Below are positions 1 through 7,380 of a stretch of 32,053 nucleotides of DNA, piece after piece. The position numbers and the translations under genes are program-made. The stretch comes from an uncultured Clostridia bacterium (GTDB taxonomy: Bacteria; Bacillota; Clostridia; Oscillospirales; Acutalibacteraceae), in assembly GCA_947627345.1 (NCBI GenBank), contig CANQVS010000022.1, forward strand, positions 1-32,053, read 5' to 3'. Within the stretch, counting starts at the first letter, position 1. Every line of letters begins with the position of its first letter. The notes below the pieces were generated by a model, which was not told the origin of the DNA, ran no database searches, and was given only the letters and a program-made list of their open reading frames with translations.

Positions 1-434
1 GCAAGTGTCGCTTGCTCCGATTTTTTGTGCTTTGCAAAAAATCAGTCGCCCGCTCGACTGCTCATCCTCTTTCGCAAAAGGTCACGCTTGGCTCCCCTGC
101 TCGGTTGTAAGCGTTCTCGCAACGGCTCGCTGACGCTAACAACCTTTTGCGATTGCGCCTTTGGCGCTTTGAAAATACCATAGTTACAACTTTTCACGAA
201 ATACTATAAAACAAAAGCACTACATCAATATAATAGGGAGTATCTTTTGATACTTCCTAATATACTATCAAAAGACTAAGAGGCGACAGGATTTGAAGCC
301 GAGCGTTAAGAAAAGCGTCCTGCGGACGGTTTTTAGCGAGGAGCGTTTATGAAATTTTTAGCTATGTTACACGCCCCAACAGGCGAGGAATAAGTTTTAT
401 AAAATATTAGGTATGTCGCCTCGACCACGTCGGA
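1..434. repeat. Direct repeat copy A (cut by window edge), no gene
   Basis: Positions 1 to about 235 align almost base for base with 435 to about 670, so the unit period is 434 bp. The copy is packed with self-complementary segments: an inner stem (ggttgtaagcg near 103 with cgctaacaacc near 135), an outer stem (tcgcaaaagg near 73 with ccttttgcga near 144), and a gcgcc-ttt-ggcgc hairpin near 156. A short minus-strand reading frame in the second copy is made of the same hairpin DNA and is not considered a gene. I see no protein gene from 1 to 846. The role is unknown; a dispersed, structured intergenic repeat is the best description. Confidence 0.75.
281..351 (+). repeat. Dispersed repeat with variable hairpin (left copy)
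   Basis: Two conserved arms, gatttgaagccgagcgttaag (about 290-310) and tttagcgaggagcgttta (332-349), flank a small hairpin of stem cgtcc/ggacg with a 3-base loop (316-328). The same arms in reverse orientation occur at 31812-31880 around a hairpin of entirely different sequence. Conserved arms around a changed but still paired stem suggest an element whose RNA or DNA fold matters. Confidence 0.65.
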
Positions 435-755
435 GCAAGTGTCGCTTGCTCCGATTTTTTGTGCTTTGCAAAAAATCAGTCGCCCGCTCAACTGCTCCTC
501 CTTTTTCGCAAAAGGTCACGTTTGGCTCGCCTGCTCGGTTGTAAACGCCCTCGCTACGGCTCACTGTCGCTAACAACCTTTTGTGATTGCGCCTTTGGCG
601 CTTTGAAAATACCATAGTTACAACTTTTTCACGAAATACTATAAAACAAAAGCACTATACCAATGAATTGGGGAGCATCAAAAGATACTCCCTGATTTAT
701 TACCCAAATACGGAGAGGTGACAGAACTTTAAGCCGAGCACAAAAAAGCACTTTT
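435..755. repeat. Direct repeat copy B, diverged at its 3' end
   Basis: This is the second copy of the unit beginning at position 1. The first 225 bases are roughly 90 percent identical to copy A, with substitutions such as gctcgactgctc versus gctcaactgctc. After about 660 it diverges, but it keeps a degenerate match (gaggtgacagaactttaagccgagc near 714-740) to the boundary element found at 281-305 in copy A. The dispersed-repeat arm present at 331-351 in copy A is missing here. Confidence 0.7.
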
Positions 756-763
756 TCAAAAAA

Positions 764-793
764 ACGTGACACGGATGTGACACGTCATTTTTT
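764..793 (+). terminator. Intrinsic terminator, plus strand
   Basis: The stem is acgtg-a-cac (764-772) with gtg-a-cacgt (777-785), followed by cattttttt. It would stop transcription running out of the repeat region. No plus-strand gene ends here within the window. Confidence 0.55.
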
Positions 794-810
794 TATTCAT
801 CTTTAATCGT

Positions 811-845
811 TTAAAAAACGGCTGTTAAAATAAAACTGCCGTGTT
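811..845 (-). terminator. Terminator of the dnaD-dnaC operon
   Basis: Immediately after the dnaC stop on the minus strand is a hairpin, acggcagtt/aacagccgt (818-842, one A-A mismatch), followed by a six-T tract. It is well placed to end the two-gene transcript. Confidence 0.7.
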
Positions 846-846
846 T

Positions 847-1836
847 TTACTTTTTCATAAGCCTTACATCTCTGCCGAAGAAGTCTAAGCGTTCAGCCTC
901 TCCTATTATTCTTGAAACAAAGCGCTCCGTGTAGATTTTTTCAAGCTTATCTAAAGTGAGATTTGTATTTACTATTACGGGTTTTCCAAGTAAAAGGCGT
1001 GAATTGAAAATATTGTAGATTGCTTTTGAAGAAAACTGGGTTGTGAATTCTGTACCGAGGTCGTCAACTATCAGTAAATCACATTCGGCGAGAGCGTCCT
1101 CTGTCGTGCTGTTTTCCTTATTTTTTGAAAAATATTCTTTTTCAAGCTTTGATAAAAGTATCGGCGCGGACACATAAATTACGCCGTATCCCTTTTTTAT
1201 AACTTCGTTTGCTATTGCAAGACTTAAATGAGTTTTGCCGAGACCTGTCATTCCGTTCATAAATATACTTTTTGAATGTTTTGAAAAGGTTTCGGCGTAT
1301 TTTTTACAGAAATCAAAAATTCTTTTCATCTGCTCATATGACGAACGCGGATAATCCGAATCTAAATCTTTGCTGTAATAATCCAAATTAAAATCATCGA
1401 AGGTACAAAGGCTCAACGGAGAACGGCGGTTAAGTTCCTCGCAGGCAAATTCAACCATAGCTTTTTTAAGGCAGGAACACATAACGGTTTTATGATCAAG
1501 TTCAATATATCCCGTGTCATTACATTTCTCACAAAAATATTTCGGCTCTGTGTCCTTTATGCTGTAGCCCTTTGAATTTAAAAGGGTTTCATATTCTGCC
1601 TGCAGTTTTAAACTCTCGTTTTTAAGCTTTTCAAGTTCTTGTTTAACATCTCCGCCTGATAAAACGGCGCGCCCCGCTTTAATTCCACAGGAGGCGATTT
1701 TTTGCTCATATTCTTTGGCGTCCGCAAGTTCGGAAAAAATTTTATCCCGCCTTAAATCCGCCTCACGCTCTGCCGATAACTTTCTTTCCCTTATTTTATT
1801 TATGGCGTTGTTTTTTACTTCTATACTGTATCCCAT
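847..1836 (-). CDS. dnaC: DnaC/DnaI-type replicative helicase loader ATPase
   Basis: This 329-residue AAA+ ATPase most likely loads the replicative helicase onto DNA with its DnaD-type neighbour. Residues 1-95 are charged and helical, a likely coiled coil. A four-cysteine zinc-binding segment follows (C102, C105, C120, C122), as in the N-terminal domain of DnaI-type loaders. The Walker A motif GMTGLGKT lies at about 195-202 and Walker B LLIVDDLG at about 254-261, followed by a conserved SRIIGEAERL segment near 308-317. It starts at ATG 1836 behind gaggtactcct, 11 bases after the upstream dnaD-like stop. Clostridial annotations name such proteins DnaC, Bacillus ones DnaI. I am sure of the family and less sure of the exact name. 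Confidence 0.9.
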   Translation of the reverse strand: MGYSIEVKNNAINKIRERKLSAEREADLRRDKIFSELADAKEYEQKIASCGIKAGRAVLSGGDVKQELEKLKNESLKLQAEYETLLNSKGYSIKDTEPKYFCEKCNDTGYIELDHKTVMCSCLKKAMVEFACEELNRRSPLSLCTFDDFNLDYYSKDLDSDYPRSSYEQMKRIFDFCKKYAETFSKHSKSIFMNGMTGLGKTHLSLAIANEVIKKGYGVIYVSAPILLSKLEKEYFSKNKENSTTEDALAECDLLIVDDLGTEFTTQFSSKAIYNIFNSRLLLGKPVIVNTNLTLDKLEKIYTERFVSRIIGEAERLDFFGRDVRLMKK

Positions 1837-1847
1837 AGGAGTACCTC

Positions 1848-2801
1848 TTACTGAATTTTCATAAGCTCGTCCAAATCATATGATGATTTTTTTGAGTTCG
1901 TTTTCTTTTTTGATTTATCATTTTTTTCAATATCTTCAATCGTGAAAATTCCCGCGTCATACCAGCGTTTAAGAATTTTATTTATATACGGAAGTGACAT
2001 TTTCCCCGTGCTGTCCACATTCAACTCATATGCAGTACGGAGCATTTCGTCTGAAAAATGCCACTGACCTACCCATCTGTCTGCAAATTTGAGCTGTTTT
2101 GAGGTCGGAGAACCCGCGCTTGTCAGGCCGAAAACGTATTTTACCCTGTTCCAATTCTCATTTGAACGCTTATTCTCGGCAATTCTGTTCTCTACAGCCT
2201 GTACGGTATTAATTTCTTCGTCCGCCCATTTTATTCCCATTCGCTCAATCGTACGCATATCTGACTTTCCAAGACTGATACAGTAATTTACAAGCATCAT
2301 TATAACCTCGGCAGGAAGTCCGCAAGTATCGTAAAGCATTACAATAACGGAAGTTCCTCCGCTTGAAAGAGGCTTAGATAAAGCGTTTTGTACCATAGAC
2401 AAAAGGTCCTGAAGATTTTTATCGGAATTTATAATTTGAGCAGACGTTATAATATCAGGTCTTAATGGTCTTTGGGGAACGTCTTTCTTTTTAGTATCCT
2501 GCGGTTTTTTTTCATCTTTCTTTGTTTCTGAATCATTTGCTTTATCGGGTATAAGGATTCCGTCAAGTTCGGCTATTACCTCACGCTCTATCCAAAAATC
2601 AACGCAGTCTTTTACGTCAGCCTCATGAATGGATAAAGCCTCGCCTATCTCTTTATATGTATAAGATTTATAAGAATTTTTAAGCAGGAAAAGAAGGACT
2701 TTTAGCTGGCTTTCGCCTGCAATTTTTATATGTTCGTCAACCACGCACGAAGGTACGGCGAACACACTGCCCCATTTCCCCAAATTTATTCGGACAGACA
2801 T
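1848..2801 (-). CDS. DnaD-domain replication initiation protein
   Basis: This 317-residue protein has a winged-helix-like N-terminus (about 30-80) typical of DnaD/DnaB primosome proteins, then a Lys/Asp-rich linker (about 90-115). Two DnaB_2/DnaD C-terminal-type helical domains follow (about 130-205 and 215-290). The second carries the family's Y-x3-I-x3-W signature as YINKILKRW (about 276-284). Members of this family remodel DNA at the origin or at restart sites and recruit the helicase loader. The next gene downstream is that loader, so the pair is a primosome module. Start ATG 2801 follows aagggatg. The first of the two DnaD-like domains has a degenerate signature. No frameshift or truncation is seen. 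Confidence 0.88.
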   Translation of the reverse strand: MSVRINLGKWGSVFAVPSCVVDEHIKIAGESQLKVLLFLLKNSYKSYTYKEIGEALSIHEADVKDCVDFWIEREVIAELDGILIPDKANDSETKKDEKKPQDTKKKDVPQRPLRPDIITSAQIINSDKNLQDLLSMVQNALSKPLSSGGTSVIVMLYDTCGLPAEVIMMLVNYCISLGKSDMRTIERMGIKWADEEINTVQAVENRIAENKRSNENWNRVKYVFGLTSAGSPTSKQLKFADRWVGQWHFSDEMLRTAYELNVDSTGKMSLPYINKILKRWYDAGIFTIEDIEKNDKSKKKTNSKKSSYDLDELMKIQ

Positions 2802-2832
2802 AAAAACATCCCTTAAACAATAATTTAATGAT

Positions 2833-2838
2833 AGTATA
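2833..2838 (-). promoter_or_regulatory. Extended -10 promoter for dnaD-dnaC
   Basis: On the minus strand TATACT is preceded by TG at the extended -10 position (tgttatact). No good -35 hexamer is seen at 16-18 bases. It lies about 32 bases upstream of the DnaD-like start codon. Confidence 0.45.
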
Positions 2839-2883
2839 ACATAAAACTTGATTTAACGCCACAAAAATATACAAATTATTTTC

Positions 2884-2912
2884 TTGACTAATCTTTTTTA
2901 GGGACATATAAT
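2884..2912 (+). promoter_or_regulatory. Sigma-A promoter for the TSCPD-FliB genes
   Basis: TTGACT (2884-2889), a 17-base spacer and TATAAT (2907-2912) give a strong vegetative promoter. Transcription should begin near 2919, about 47 bases before the ATG at 2966. It diverges from the dnaD-dnaC promoter. Confidence 0.75.
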
Positions 2913-2965
2913 TAAAATCAGAAACAAATATTTACCGACATAATTATATTGCAAAGGGGATAAAT

Positions 2966-3217
2966 ATGAAATATTCATACACTCCGATGGGAGTTTGTTC
3001 AAGAAAAATTATGATTGAAATTGAAAACGGAATTATTAAAGACTGCGAGTTTATAGGCGGTTGCAACGGCAACACGCAGGGTGTTTCATCGCTCGTAAAG
3101 GGTATGGATGCAAAAGACGCGGTTAAAAGACTTCGCGGAATCGACTGCAACGGAAGAGGAACCTCCTGCCCCGACCAGCTTGCGATTTGTATTGAAAAAG
3201 CTTTAGAACAAGAATAA
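2966..3217 (+). CDS. TSCPD-domain small protein (TIGR03905 type)
   Basis: This 83-residue protein matches my memory of the TIGR03905 'four-Cys TSCPD' family, a small Cys-containing protein related to the C-terminal domain of adenosylcobalamin-dependent ribonucleotide reductases. Visible features are cysteines at about 12, 27, 33, 61 and 68, a GGCNGNTQG segment, and the family name motif as TSCPDQ near 67-72. A metal-binding or nucleic-acid-associated role is possible but unproven. Start ATG 2966 follows aaagggg. The gene ends 17 bases before the FliB-like ORF, so the two probably share the promoter at 2884. Confidence 0.85.
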   Translation: MKYSYTPMGVCSRKIMIEIENGIIKDCEFIGGCNGNTQGVSSLVKGMDAKDAVKRLRGIDCNGRGTSCPDQLAICIEKALEQE

Positions 3218-3234
3218 TTCTTTTGTGGAATAAT

Positions 3235-4227
3235 ATGAAAAAGATTTATCCAAATTATTATAAAAAATTTAAATGTATTGCCAATCGCTGTCCTGACAGT
3301 TGCTGTCAGGGCTGGGATGTTGTTGTAGATGAAGAAAGTGAAAGCTATTATAACGGTATTTCTGGCGAGTTAGGCGATAAAATAAGAGAAGTCACCGCCA
3401 TTGATGAGGACGGTGACAGAATTTTTTCTCTTAAAAACGAGAAATGTCCTTTTTGGAATGAGGACAAGCTATGCGACATCTACATAAATTTAGGCGAAGA
3501 GTATCTTTGCGCAACCTGCAAAAAGTTTCCGAGAATTACAATGGACTATGAGTGTTTTACGGAATATACTCTTTCTCTTGCCTGTCCTGAATCAGCAAGG
3601 CTTATATTAAGCGAAGATTTTATAATTCCCGATATTTTTCAAGATTATAACTTTTCAGATGTTGAATATAACGGAAAAGTTATGAAATTTCTATTAAATG
3701 CGAGAACAAAATCCGCCGAAATTTTAAGTAATAAAAACCTTCCATTTAATCAAAATCTCATAAACTGTCTAAAATTCAACAAAGAAATCCAAAATATGTT
3801 TTCACCCTTAAAAAATAAAAAAGTAGAAAAATATGAAGATTTTTCCTTTTTATTTAAAATTTATGAACGTCTGGAATTTATTGATAAAAGTTATTGTGAA
3901 AAAATTAAAAATGCCTCAAAATTTTTACCAAGCAGAAAATTTGACAAGGAATTCCGCAGACTGTCGATTTATTACATCTACAGATATTATCTCAATGCTA
4001 TTGAAACGCTTGACGTTCTGTCTGCCGTTAAACAGATTGTATGCGCTTACATAGTTATAGGTGCGTTAGCACACGCCGAAAGCGATTCCAACATTATAAA
4101 AATAACTCAGACCTATTCAAAGGAAGTTGAACACTCATATGAAAATATGGAAACTCTACAGTTTTTCTTTGAAAACAGCGATGGATTCGAAATAAATAAC
4201 TTAATGGGACTTCTTAACTTTAAATAA
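3235..4227 (+). CDS. FliB/YkgJ-type cysteine-cluster protein (annotated in relatives as flagellin lysine-N-methylase)
   Basis: This 330-residue protein has the conserved cysteine pattern of the FliB family: FKCIANRCPDSCCQGW near the N-terminus, then CPFW, LCDIY and YLCATCKKFPR by about residue 100. These cysteines probably bind a metal or iron-sulfur centre. The rest is helical with no membrane segment. Salmonella FliB methylates lysines of flagellin. No flagellar gene is in this window, so the substrate here is unknown and the inherited name should be treated with caution. An in-frame TTG at 3223 would add four residues, but ATG 3235 is the more natural start; both have weak ribosome sites. 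Its stop nearly abuts the convergent collagen-like gene, with no obvious terminator between. Confidence 0.75.
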   Translation: MKKIYPNYYKKFKCIANRCPDSCCQGWDVVVDEESESYYNGISGELGDKIREVTAIDEDGDRIFSLKNEKCPFWNEDKLCDIYINLGEEYLCATCKKFPRITMDYECFTEYTLSLACPESARLILSEDFIIPDIFQDYNFSDVEYNGKVMKFLLNARTKSAEILSNKNLPFNQNLINCLKFNKEIQNMFSPLKNKKVEKYEDFSFLFKIYERLEFIDKSYCEKIKNASKFLPSRKFDKEFRRLSIYYIYRYYLNAIETLDVLSAVKQIVCAYIVIGALAHAESDSNIIKITQTYSKEVEHSYENMETLQFFFENSDGFEINNLMGLLNFK

Positions 4228-4228
4228 A

Positions 4229-5107
4229 TCAGCTAAGTCTATTTATAATCAGATGCGCCGAAACCGGTTGTGTTCCTCCGTCACTCGGAGTAACAATTAA
4301 CGCATTAGAATTATCCGACGGGTTTTGAACTGTAAGTGTTGAATTTGTCTGTGTTGTTTCCACAATAGCCATACCGACAATTTGTGATGTACCTAATTCC
4401 CGCCCGACAACCGTATATGGAAGCGGAGTATTATTTAGGCATAACACAAGCTGGCCCGCCTGTTTTATGGGAACCTCATAAATCACTTGATATACTCCTA
4501 TTTCGGTTAAGTTAAAGGCATTATCGCTTATTCTTTCAATATCTTTACCGCTTTTAGGACCGTCCTGCGGAAAACTTACATTTGAACCCGGAGCTACCGA
4601 ATCGGAATTATCAGGTGGCATTAATGCAAAAAAATCCGCATATCCCATTATACTCCCCCGTTCTCCCTGCGGACCTTGCGGACCTGCGGGTCCAGTTTCT
4701 CCTTGTGGACCTTGCTCGCCCTGTGGTCCAGGCTCACCCTGCGGTCCCTGCTCGCCCTGTGGTCCTTGTTCGCCCTGCGGTCCCTGTTCGCCCTGCGGTC
4801 CTTGCTCGCCCTGCGGTCCCTGTTCGCCCTGTGGTCCCTGTTCGCCCTGTGGACCCTGTTCGCCTTGCGGTCCTTGCTCACCCTGTGGTCCTTGCTCGCC
4901 CTGCGGTCCTTGCTCACCCTGTGGTCCAGGCTCGCCTTGCGGTCCCTGCTCACCTTGTGGTCCAGGCTCGCCTTGCGGTCCGGAAGGACCGGGCAAGCTA
5001 ATACAACACCCGCAACAATTGCATTGACTGCAGGAATTATTTTCACTAATTTTGCAACCGCATTCGTAAATATGACAGGTATTATTAAGATATTTAAGTC
5101 TTTTCAT
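4229..5107 (-). CDS. Collagen-like surface protein with BclA-type C-terminal domain
   Basis: From ATG 5107 the protein is 292 residues. It has three parts. The first 35 or so residues are unusually Cys-rich (nine Cys, including [10 protein letters not shown]). Then come about 37 uninterrupted Gly-X-Y triplets, mainly [12 protein letters not shown]. Last is a beta-rich domain of about 137 residues resembling the jelly-roll C-terminal domain of BclA exosporium proteins. Trimerising, spore-surface or filament-forming roles are known for such proteins. There is no signal peptide, which fits a mother-cell-deposited exosporium protein better than a secreted one. A TTG five codons upstream is unlikely, because the predicted transcription start (about 5119) falls next to it and GGGGG sits just ahead of the ATG. 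Confidence 0.88.
   Translation of the reverse strand: MKRLKYLNNTCHIYECGCKISENNSCSQCNCCGCCISLPGPSGPQGEPGPQGEQGPQGEPGPQGEQGPQGEQGPQGEQGPQGEQGPQGEQGPQGEQGPQGEQGPQGEQGPQGEQGPQGEQGPQGEPGPQGEQGPQGETGPAGPQGPQGERGSIMGYADFFALMPPDNSDSVAPGSNVSFPQDGPKSGKDIERISDNAFNLTEIGVYQVIYEVPIKQAGQLVLCLNNTPLPYTVVGRELGTSQIVGMAIVETTQTNSTLTVQNPSDNSNALIVTPSDGGTQPVSAHLIINRLS
4655..4990 (-). repeat. 18-bp tandem repeat coding for Gly-X-Y collagen triplets
   Basis: About 336 bases made of near-identical 18-bp units encode GPQGEQ or GPQGEP. Units differ mostly at third positions. Such an array is prone to slippage, so the collagen stalk length is probably variable between strains. The strong codon regularity also opens long reading frames on both strands and in other frames, which are artefacts. 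Confidence 0.9.
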
Positions 5108-5125
5108 TACAACCCCCGCCAATAC

Positions 5126-5153
5126 CCTATATTAATAATTCATTTTATGTCAA
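5126..5153 (-). promoter_or_regulatory. Promoter of the collagen-like gene
   Basis: On the minus strand a perfect -35 TTGACA (5153-5148) is followed after 16 bases by TATAGG (5131-5126). Transcription would start near 5119, leaving a very short leader before ATG 5107. A sporulation sigma factor cannot be excluded. Confidence 0.5.
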
Positions 5154-5198
5154 AATTTTATATTTGCCACAGATTACTCTTTAAATTAAGGAGCTTTT

Positions 5199-5702
5199 AT
5201 GAATTTACAATACAAAAAGGCGAAAAAAAATAATTTGGATGAAATATGTAAACTAATACAATCTGCTGTTTCGGCTATGGAAAGTTTGAAAATATTTCAA
5301 TGGGACAGCGTCTACCCCGATACAGAAGTAATAAAAAAGGACATTGAAAACGGTGAATTGCAAATTGGAGAAATTTGCAACAGAATAGCTGTTATTTATG
5401 TAATAAACAAATACTGCGACGACGAATATAATAATGGCAATTGGCTGTTTCCTAATTCTGAATACAGAGTTATACACAGACTTTGCGTTCATCCTGATTT
5501 TCAGAATAAAGGAATAGGTACAATTACAATGAAACATATAGAGAATGAACTATTAAAAGAAGGTGTTGAGTCAATACGCCTTGACGCGTTTTGCAAAAAC
5601 CCGTATGCGTTAAAGCTGTATAAAAAATTAGATTATAGAACAGTCGGACACGCAAATTGGCGCAAAGGTAAATTTATTTTAATGGAGAAATATTTAAAAT
5701 AA
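5199..5702 (+). CDS. GNAT-family N-acetyltransferase
   Basis: This 167-residue protein has the GNAT fold. The acetyl-CoA pyrophosphate-binding motif appears as VHPDFQNKGIGT at about 98-109 (Q-x2-G-x-G type), preceded by the beta-strand YRVIHRLCV and followed by IRLDAFCKNPYALKLYKKLDY, the usual motif B region. The substrate cannot be read from sequence. Its start is supported by aaggag six bases before ATG 5199. It is followed directly by the duplicated fragment at 5702, and it may have been inserted or retained during that duplication. Confidence 0.85.
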   Translation: MNLQYKKAKKNNLDEICKLIQSAVSAMESLKIFQWDSVYPDTEVIKKDIENGELQIGEICNRIAVIYVINKYCDDEYNNGNWLFPNSEYRVIHRLCVHPDFQNKGIGTITMKHIENELLKEGVESIRLDAFCKNPYALKLYKKLDYRTVGHANWRKGKFILMEKYLK

Positions 5703-5922
5703 CAAATGAAGAAATATTATAAAACGTTTTAAATCAGTCGGCAAAGAAGTTTTTATGAAAATTTTAGTTACGGTCAGTACAACATTTGTGAGCAAAAACG
5801 TTGCAGAGCATTTTGTTAAGAAAAATCACGAAGTATATGTTCCTAAATTAAAATGTAGAGTTTTTCATTCGTCACAGACAATAAAAAACATAATACGACG
5901 TTGCAGAAACTTAACGAGGTGA
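5702..5922 (+). pseudogene. Decayed duplicate: tail of the PNPOx-like gene plus head of the epimerase gene
   Basis: From acaaatgaagaaatattata (5702) to about 5853 the DNA is about 90 percent identical to 6388-6530. That stretch covers the last codons of the PNPOx-like gene, the intergenic spacer, the ribosome site, and the first 29 or so codons of the epimerase. The copy still has an ATG (5755) and would encode 55 residues before a TGA at 5920-5922. However, it diverges after VYVP, and its dinucleotide-binding motif is damaged (VTVSTT instead of VTGGTT). The last 70 bases are unrelated to the epimerase. The fragment's end supplies part of the leader and the aacgaggtg ribosome site of the next gene. 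Confidence 0.85.
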
Positions 5923-5928
5923 TTTATT

Positions 5929-6408
5929 ATGAATAATTTTAATATTAATATCCAAAAACTGTTTTCGGAATTAGGCAACAACAAAAATATGGTACTCTCA
6001 ACCTCTTACAATGATATTATCACATCAAGAATGATGAGCGTTATCATTCATAACGGTCTGTTTTATTTTCAGACCGATAGAACATTCAGGAAATATCCTC
6101 AAATATTAAATAATCCAAATGTAGCGCTATGCGCGGATAATATTTCTATTGAGGGTGTTTGTACTGAAATAGGTAAGCCAAGAGATAACAATGATTTTAT
6201 CAATCTATATAAGCAATATTACAAATCATCTTATCAAATTTATTCTTCATTACAAAACGAGATACTTTTTATGGTTGAACCGAAATATATTCAAAGATGG
6301 ATTTATGAGGATTCAAAACCGTATATTGAAGTCTTTGATTTTGAAAACAAAGTACATAAAAAAAGCCCTTACGAGTTAGTAAATATGACAAATGAAGAAA
6401 TATTATAA
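5929..6408 (+). CDS. Pyridoxamine 5'-phosphate oxidase-like flavin-binding protein
   Basis: This 159-residue protein is of the FMN-binding split-barrel type. N-terminal strands (MVLSTSYNDIITSRMMSVI) are followed by the family-typical FYFQTDRTFRKYPQILNNPNVALC, which corresponds to the substrate/FMN loop and helix. The C-terminal half is more helical. Members often reduce or oxidise small molecules, or simply bind flavin; the substrate is unknown. It starts at ATG 5929 after cgaggtg. Its last codons and the 3' spacer are the segment duplicated at 5702. It lies 32 bases upstream of the epimerase and is probably cotranscribed with it. Confidence 0.8.
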   Translation: MNNFNINIQKLFSELGNNKNMVLSTSYNDIITSRMMSVIIHNGLFYFQTDRTFRKYPQILNNPNVALCADNISIEGVCTEIGKPRDNNDFINLYKQYYKSSYQIYSSLQNEILFMVEPKYIQRWIYEDSKPYIEVFDFENKVHKKSPYELVNMTNEEIL

Positions 6409-6440
6409 GCCGTTTTAAATCAGTCGGCAAAGGAGTTTTT

Positions 6441-7343
6441 ATGAAAATTTTAGTTACGGGCGGTACAACATTTGTGAGCAAATACGTTGCAGAGCATTTT
6501 GTTAATAAAAACCACGAAGTGTATGTTCTTAATCGAAACAGCAGAAAACAAATTGACGGAGTAAACCTCATTAACTGCGACAGGACTATGCTGAAAAACA
6601 GGCTGAAAGGCAAATATTTCGATGTGATTCTTGATATAACCGCTTATAACGAATATGATATAAAAACACTTCTATCTTCCGGTGTTGAGTTTAACGATTA
6701 TATATTTATAAGTTCAAGCGCAGTTTATCCCGAAAAAAACCCTCAGCCGTTTACCGAAGAACAGCCGTGCGGTAAAAACTCAATATGGGGTGATTACGGA
6801 TTAAACAAGCTTAAAGCCGAAAAATATTTGACTGATAATTTTTCTCCCGCCTATATTTTACGACCGCCCTATTTTTACGGAATTTACGAGAATTTATACC
6901 GTGAGGCATTCGTTTTTGACTGTGCGGAAAAAGACAGAGTTTTTTATCTTCCGAAAAACGTAGATATGAAACTTCAATTCTTTAATGTATGCGACTTATG
7001 CAGATTTATTGAAATTATACTCAATAAACACCCTGAAAAACGTATTTTTAATGTCGGCAATAAAGATACCGTAACCGTCAGAGAATGGGTAGAGCTTTGC
7101 TATAAGGCTGTCGGGAAAGACGTTAAATTTAAAAATGTACCCGAAAGCTATGAACAAAGAGATTATTTTTGTTTTTACAATTATGAGTACATACTTGACG
7201 TCACTAAACAAAACGGGCTTATGCCTGACACTCTTCCCCTTATGCAGGGGTTAAAAAGAGAATATAATTGGTATAAAAATAACCGTGACAGCATATACAA
7301 CAGAAAACCGTACATTGAATTTATAGATAAAAATTTTTCGTAA
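6441..7343 (+). CDS. NAD-dependent epimerase/dehydratase family protein
   Basis: This 300-residue short-chain dehydrogenase/reductase of the extended type begins with an N-terminal Rossmann motif, VTGGTTFVS (residues 5-13). The atypical Thr-Thr-Phe in the glycine loop is common in the CSP41/isoflavone-reductase-like subgroup. The catalytic elements are SSSAVY at 91-96 and Y119-x3-K123 (YGLNK). The C-terminal third, from about 150, should bind the sugar or other substrate. It starts at ATG 6441 behind aaaggag and ends just before a strong bidirectional terminator. The substrate is unknown. A damaged copy of its first 29 codons lies at 5755. Confidence 0.87.
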   Translation: MKILVTGGTTFVSKYVAEHFVNKNHEVYVLNRNSRKQIDGVNLINCDRTMLKNRLKGKYFDVILDITAYNEYDIKTLLSSGVEFNDYIFISSSAVYPEKNPQPFTEEQPCGKNSIWGDYGLNKLKAEKYLTDNFSPAYILRPPYFYGIYENLYREAFVFDCAEKDRVFYLPKNVDMKLQFFNVCDLCRFIEIILNKHPEKRIFNVGNKDTVTVREWVELCYKAVGKDVKFKNVPESYEQRDYFCFYNYEYILDVTKQNGLMPDTLPLMQGLKREYNWYKNNRDSIYNRKPYIEFIDKNFS

Positions 7344-7380
7344 AAAACCGCACTCTGTTTTTTCAGAGTGCGGTTTACTT
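7342..7380. terminator. Bidirectional terminator between epimerase and prfB
   Basis: A perfect 13-base stem, aaaccgcactctg (7345-7357) with cagagtgcggttt (7364-7376), closes a T-loop and is flanked by A and T runs. The genes on both sides converge on it. Confidence 0.9.

Noticed and set aside
397..615. Minus-strand 72-residue reading frame
   Set aside because: It lies wholly in the hairpin-rich direct repeat, is highly basic, has no ribosome site, and the same DNA in copy A does not keep the frame in a convincing way.
4655..4990. CRISPR-like regular repeat
   Set aside because: Units are contiguous 18-bp coding triplets with no unique spacers.
4582..5233. Long reading frames on both strands across the collagen repeat
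   Set aside because: They are low-complexity by-products of the 18-bp array; only the minus-strand Gly-X-Y frame has a start, ribosome site and real C-terminal domain.
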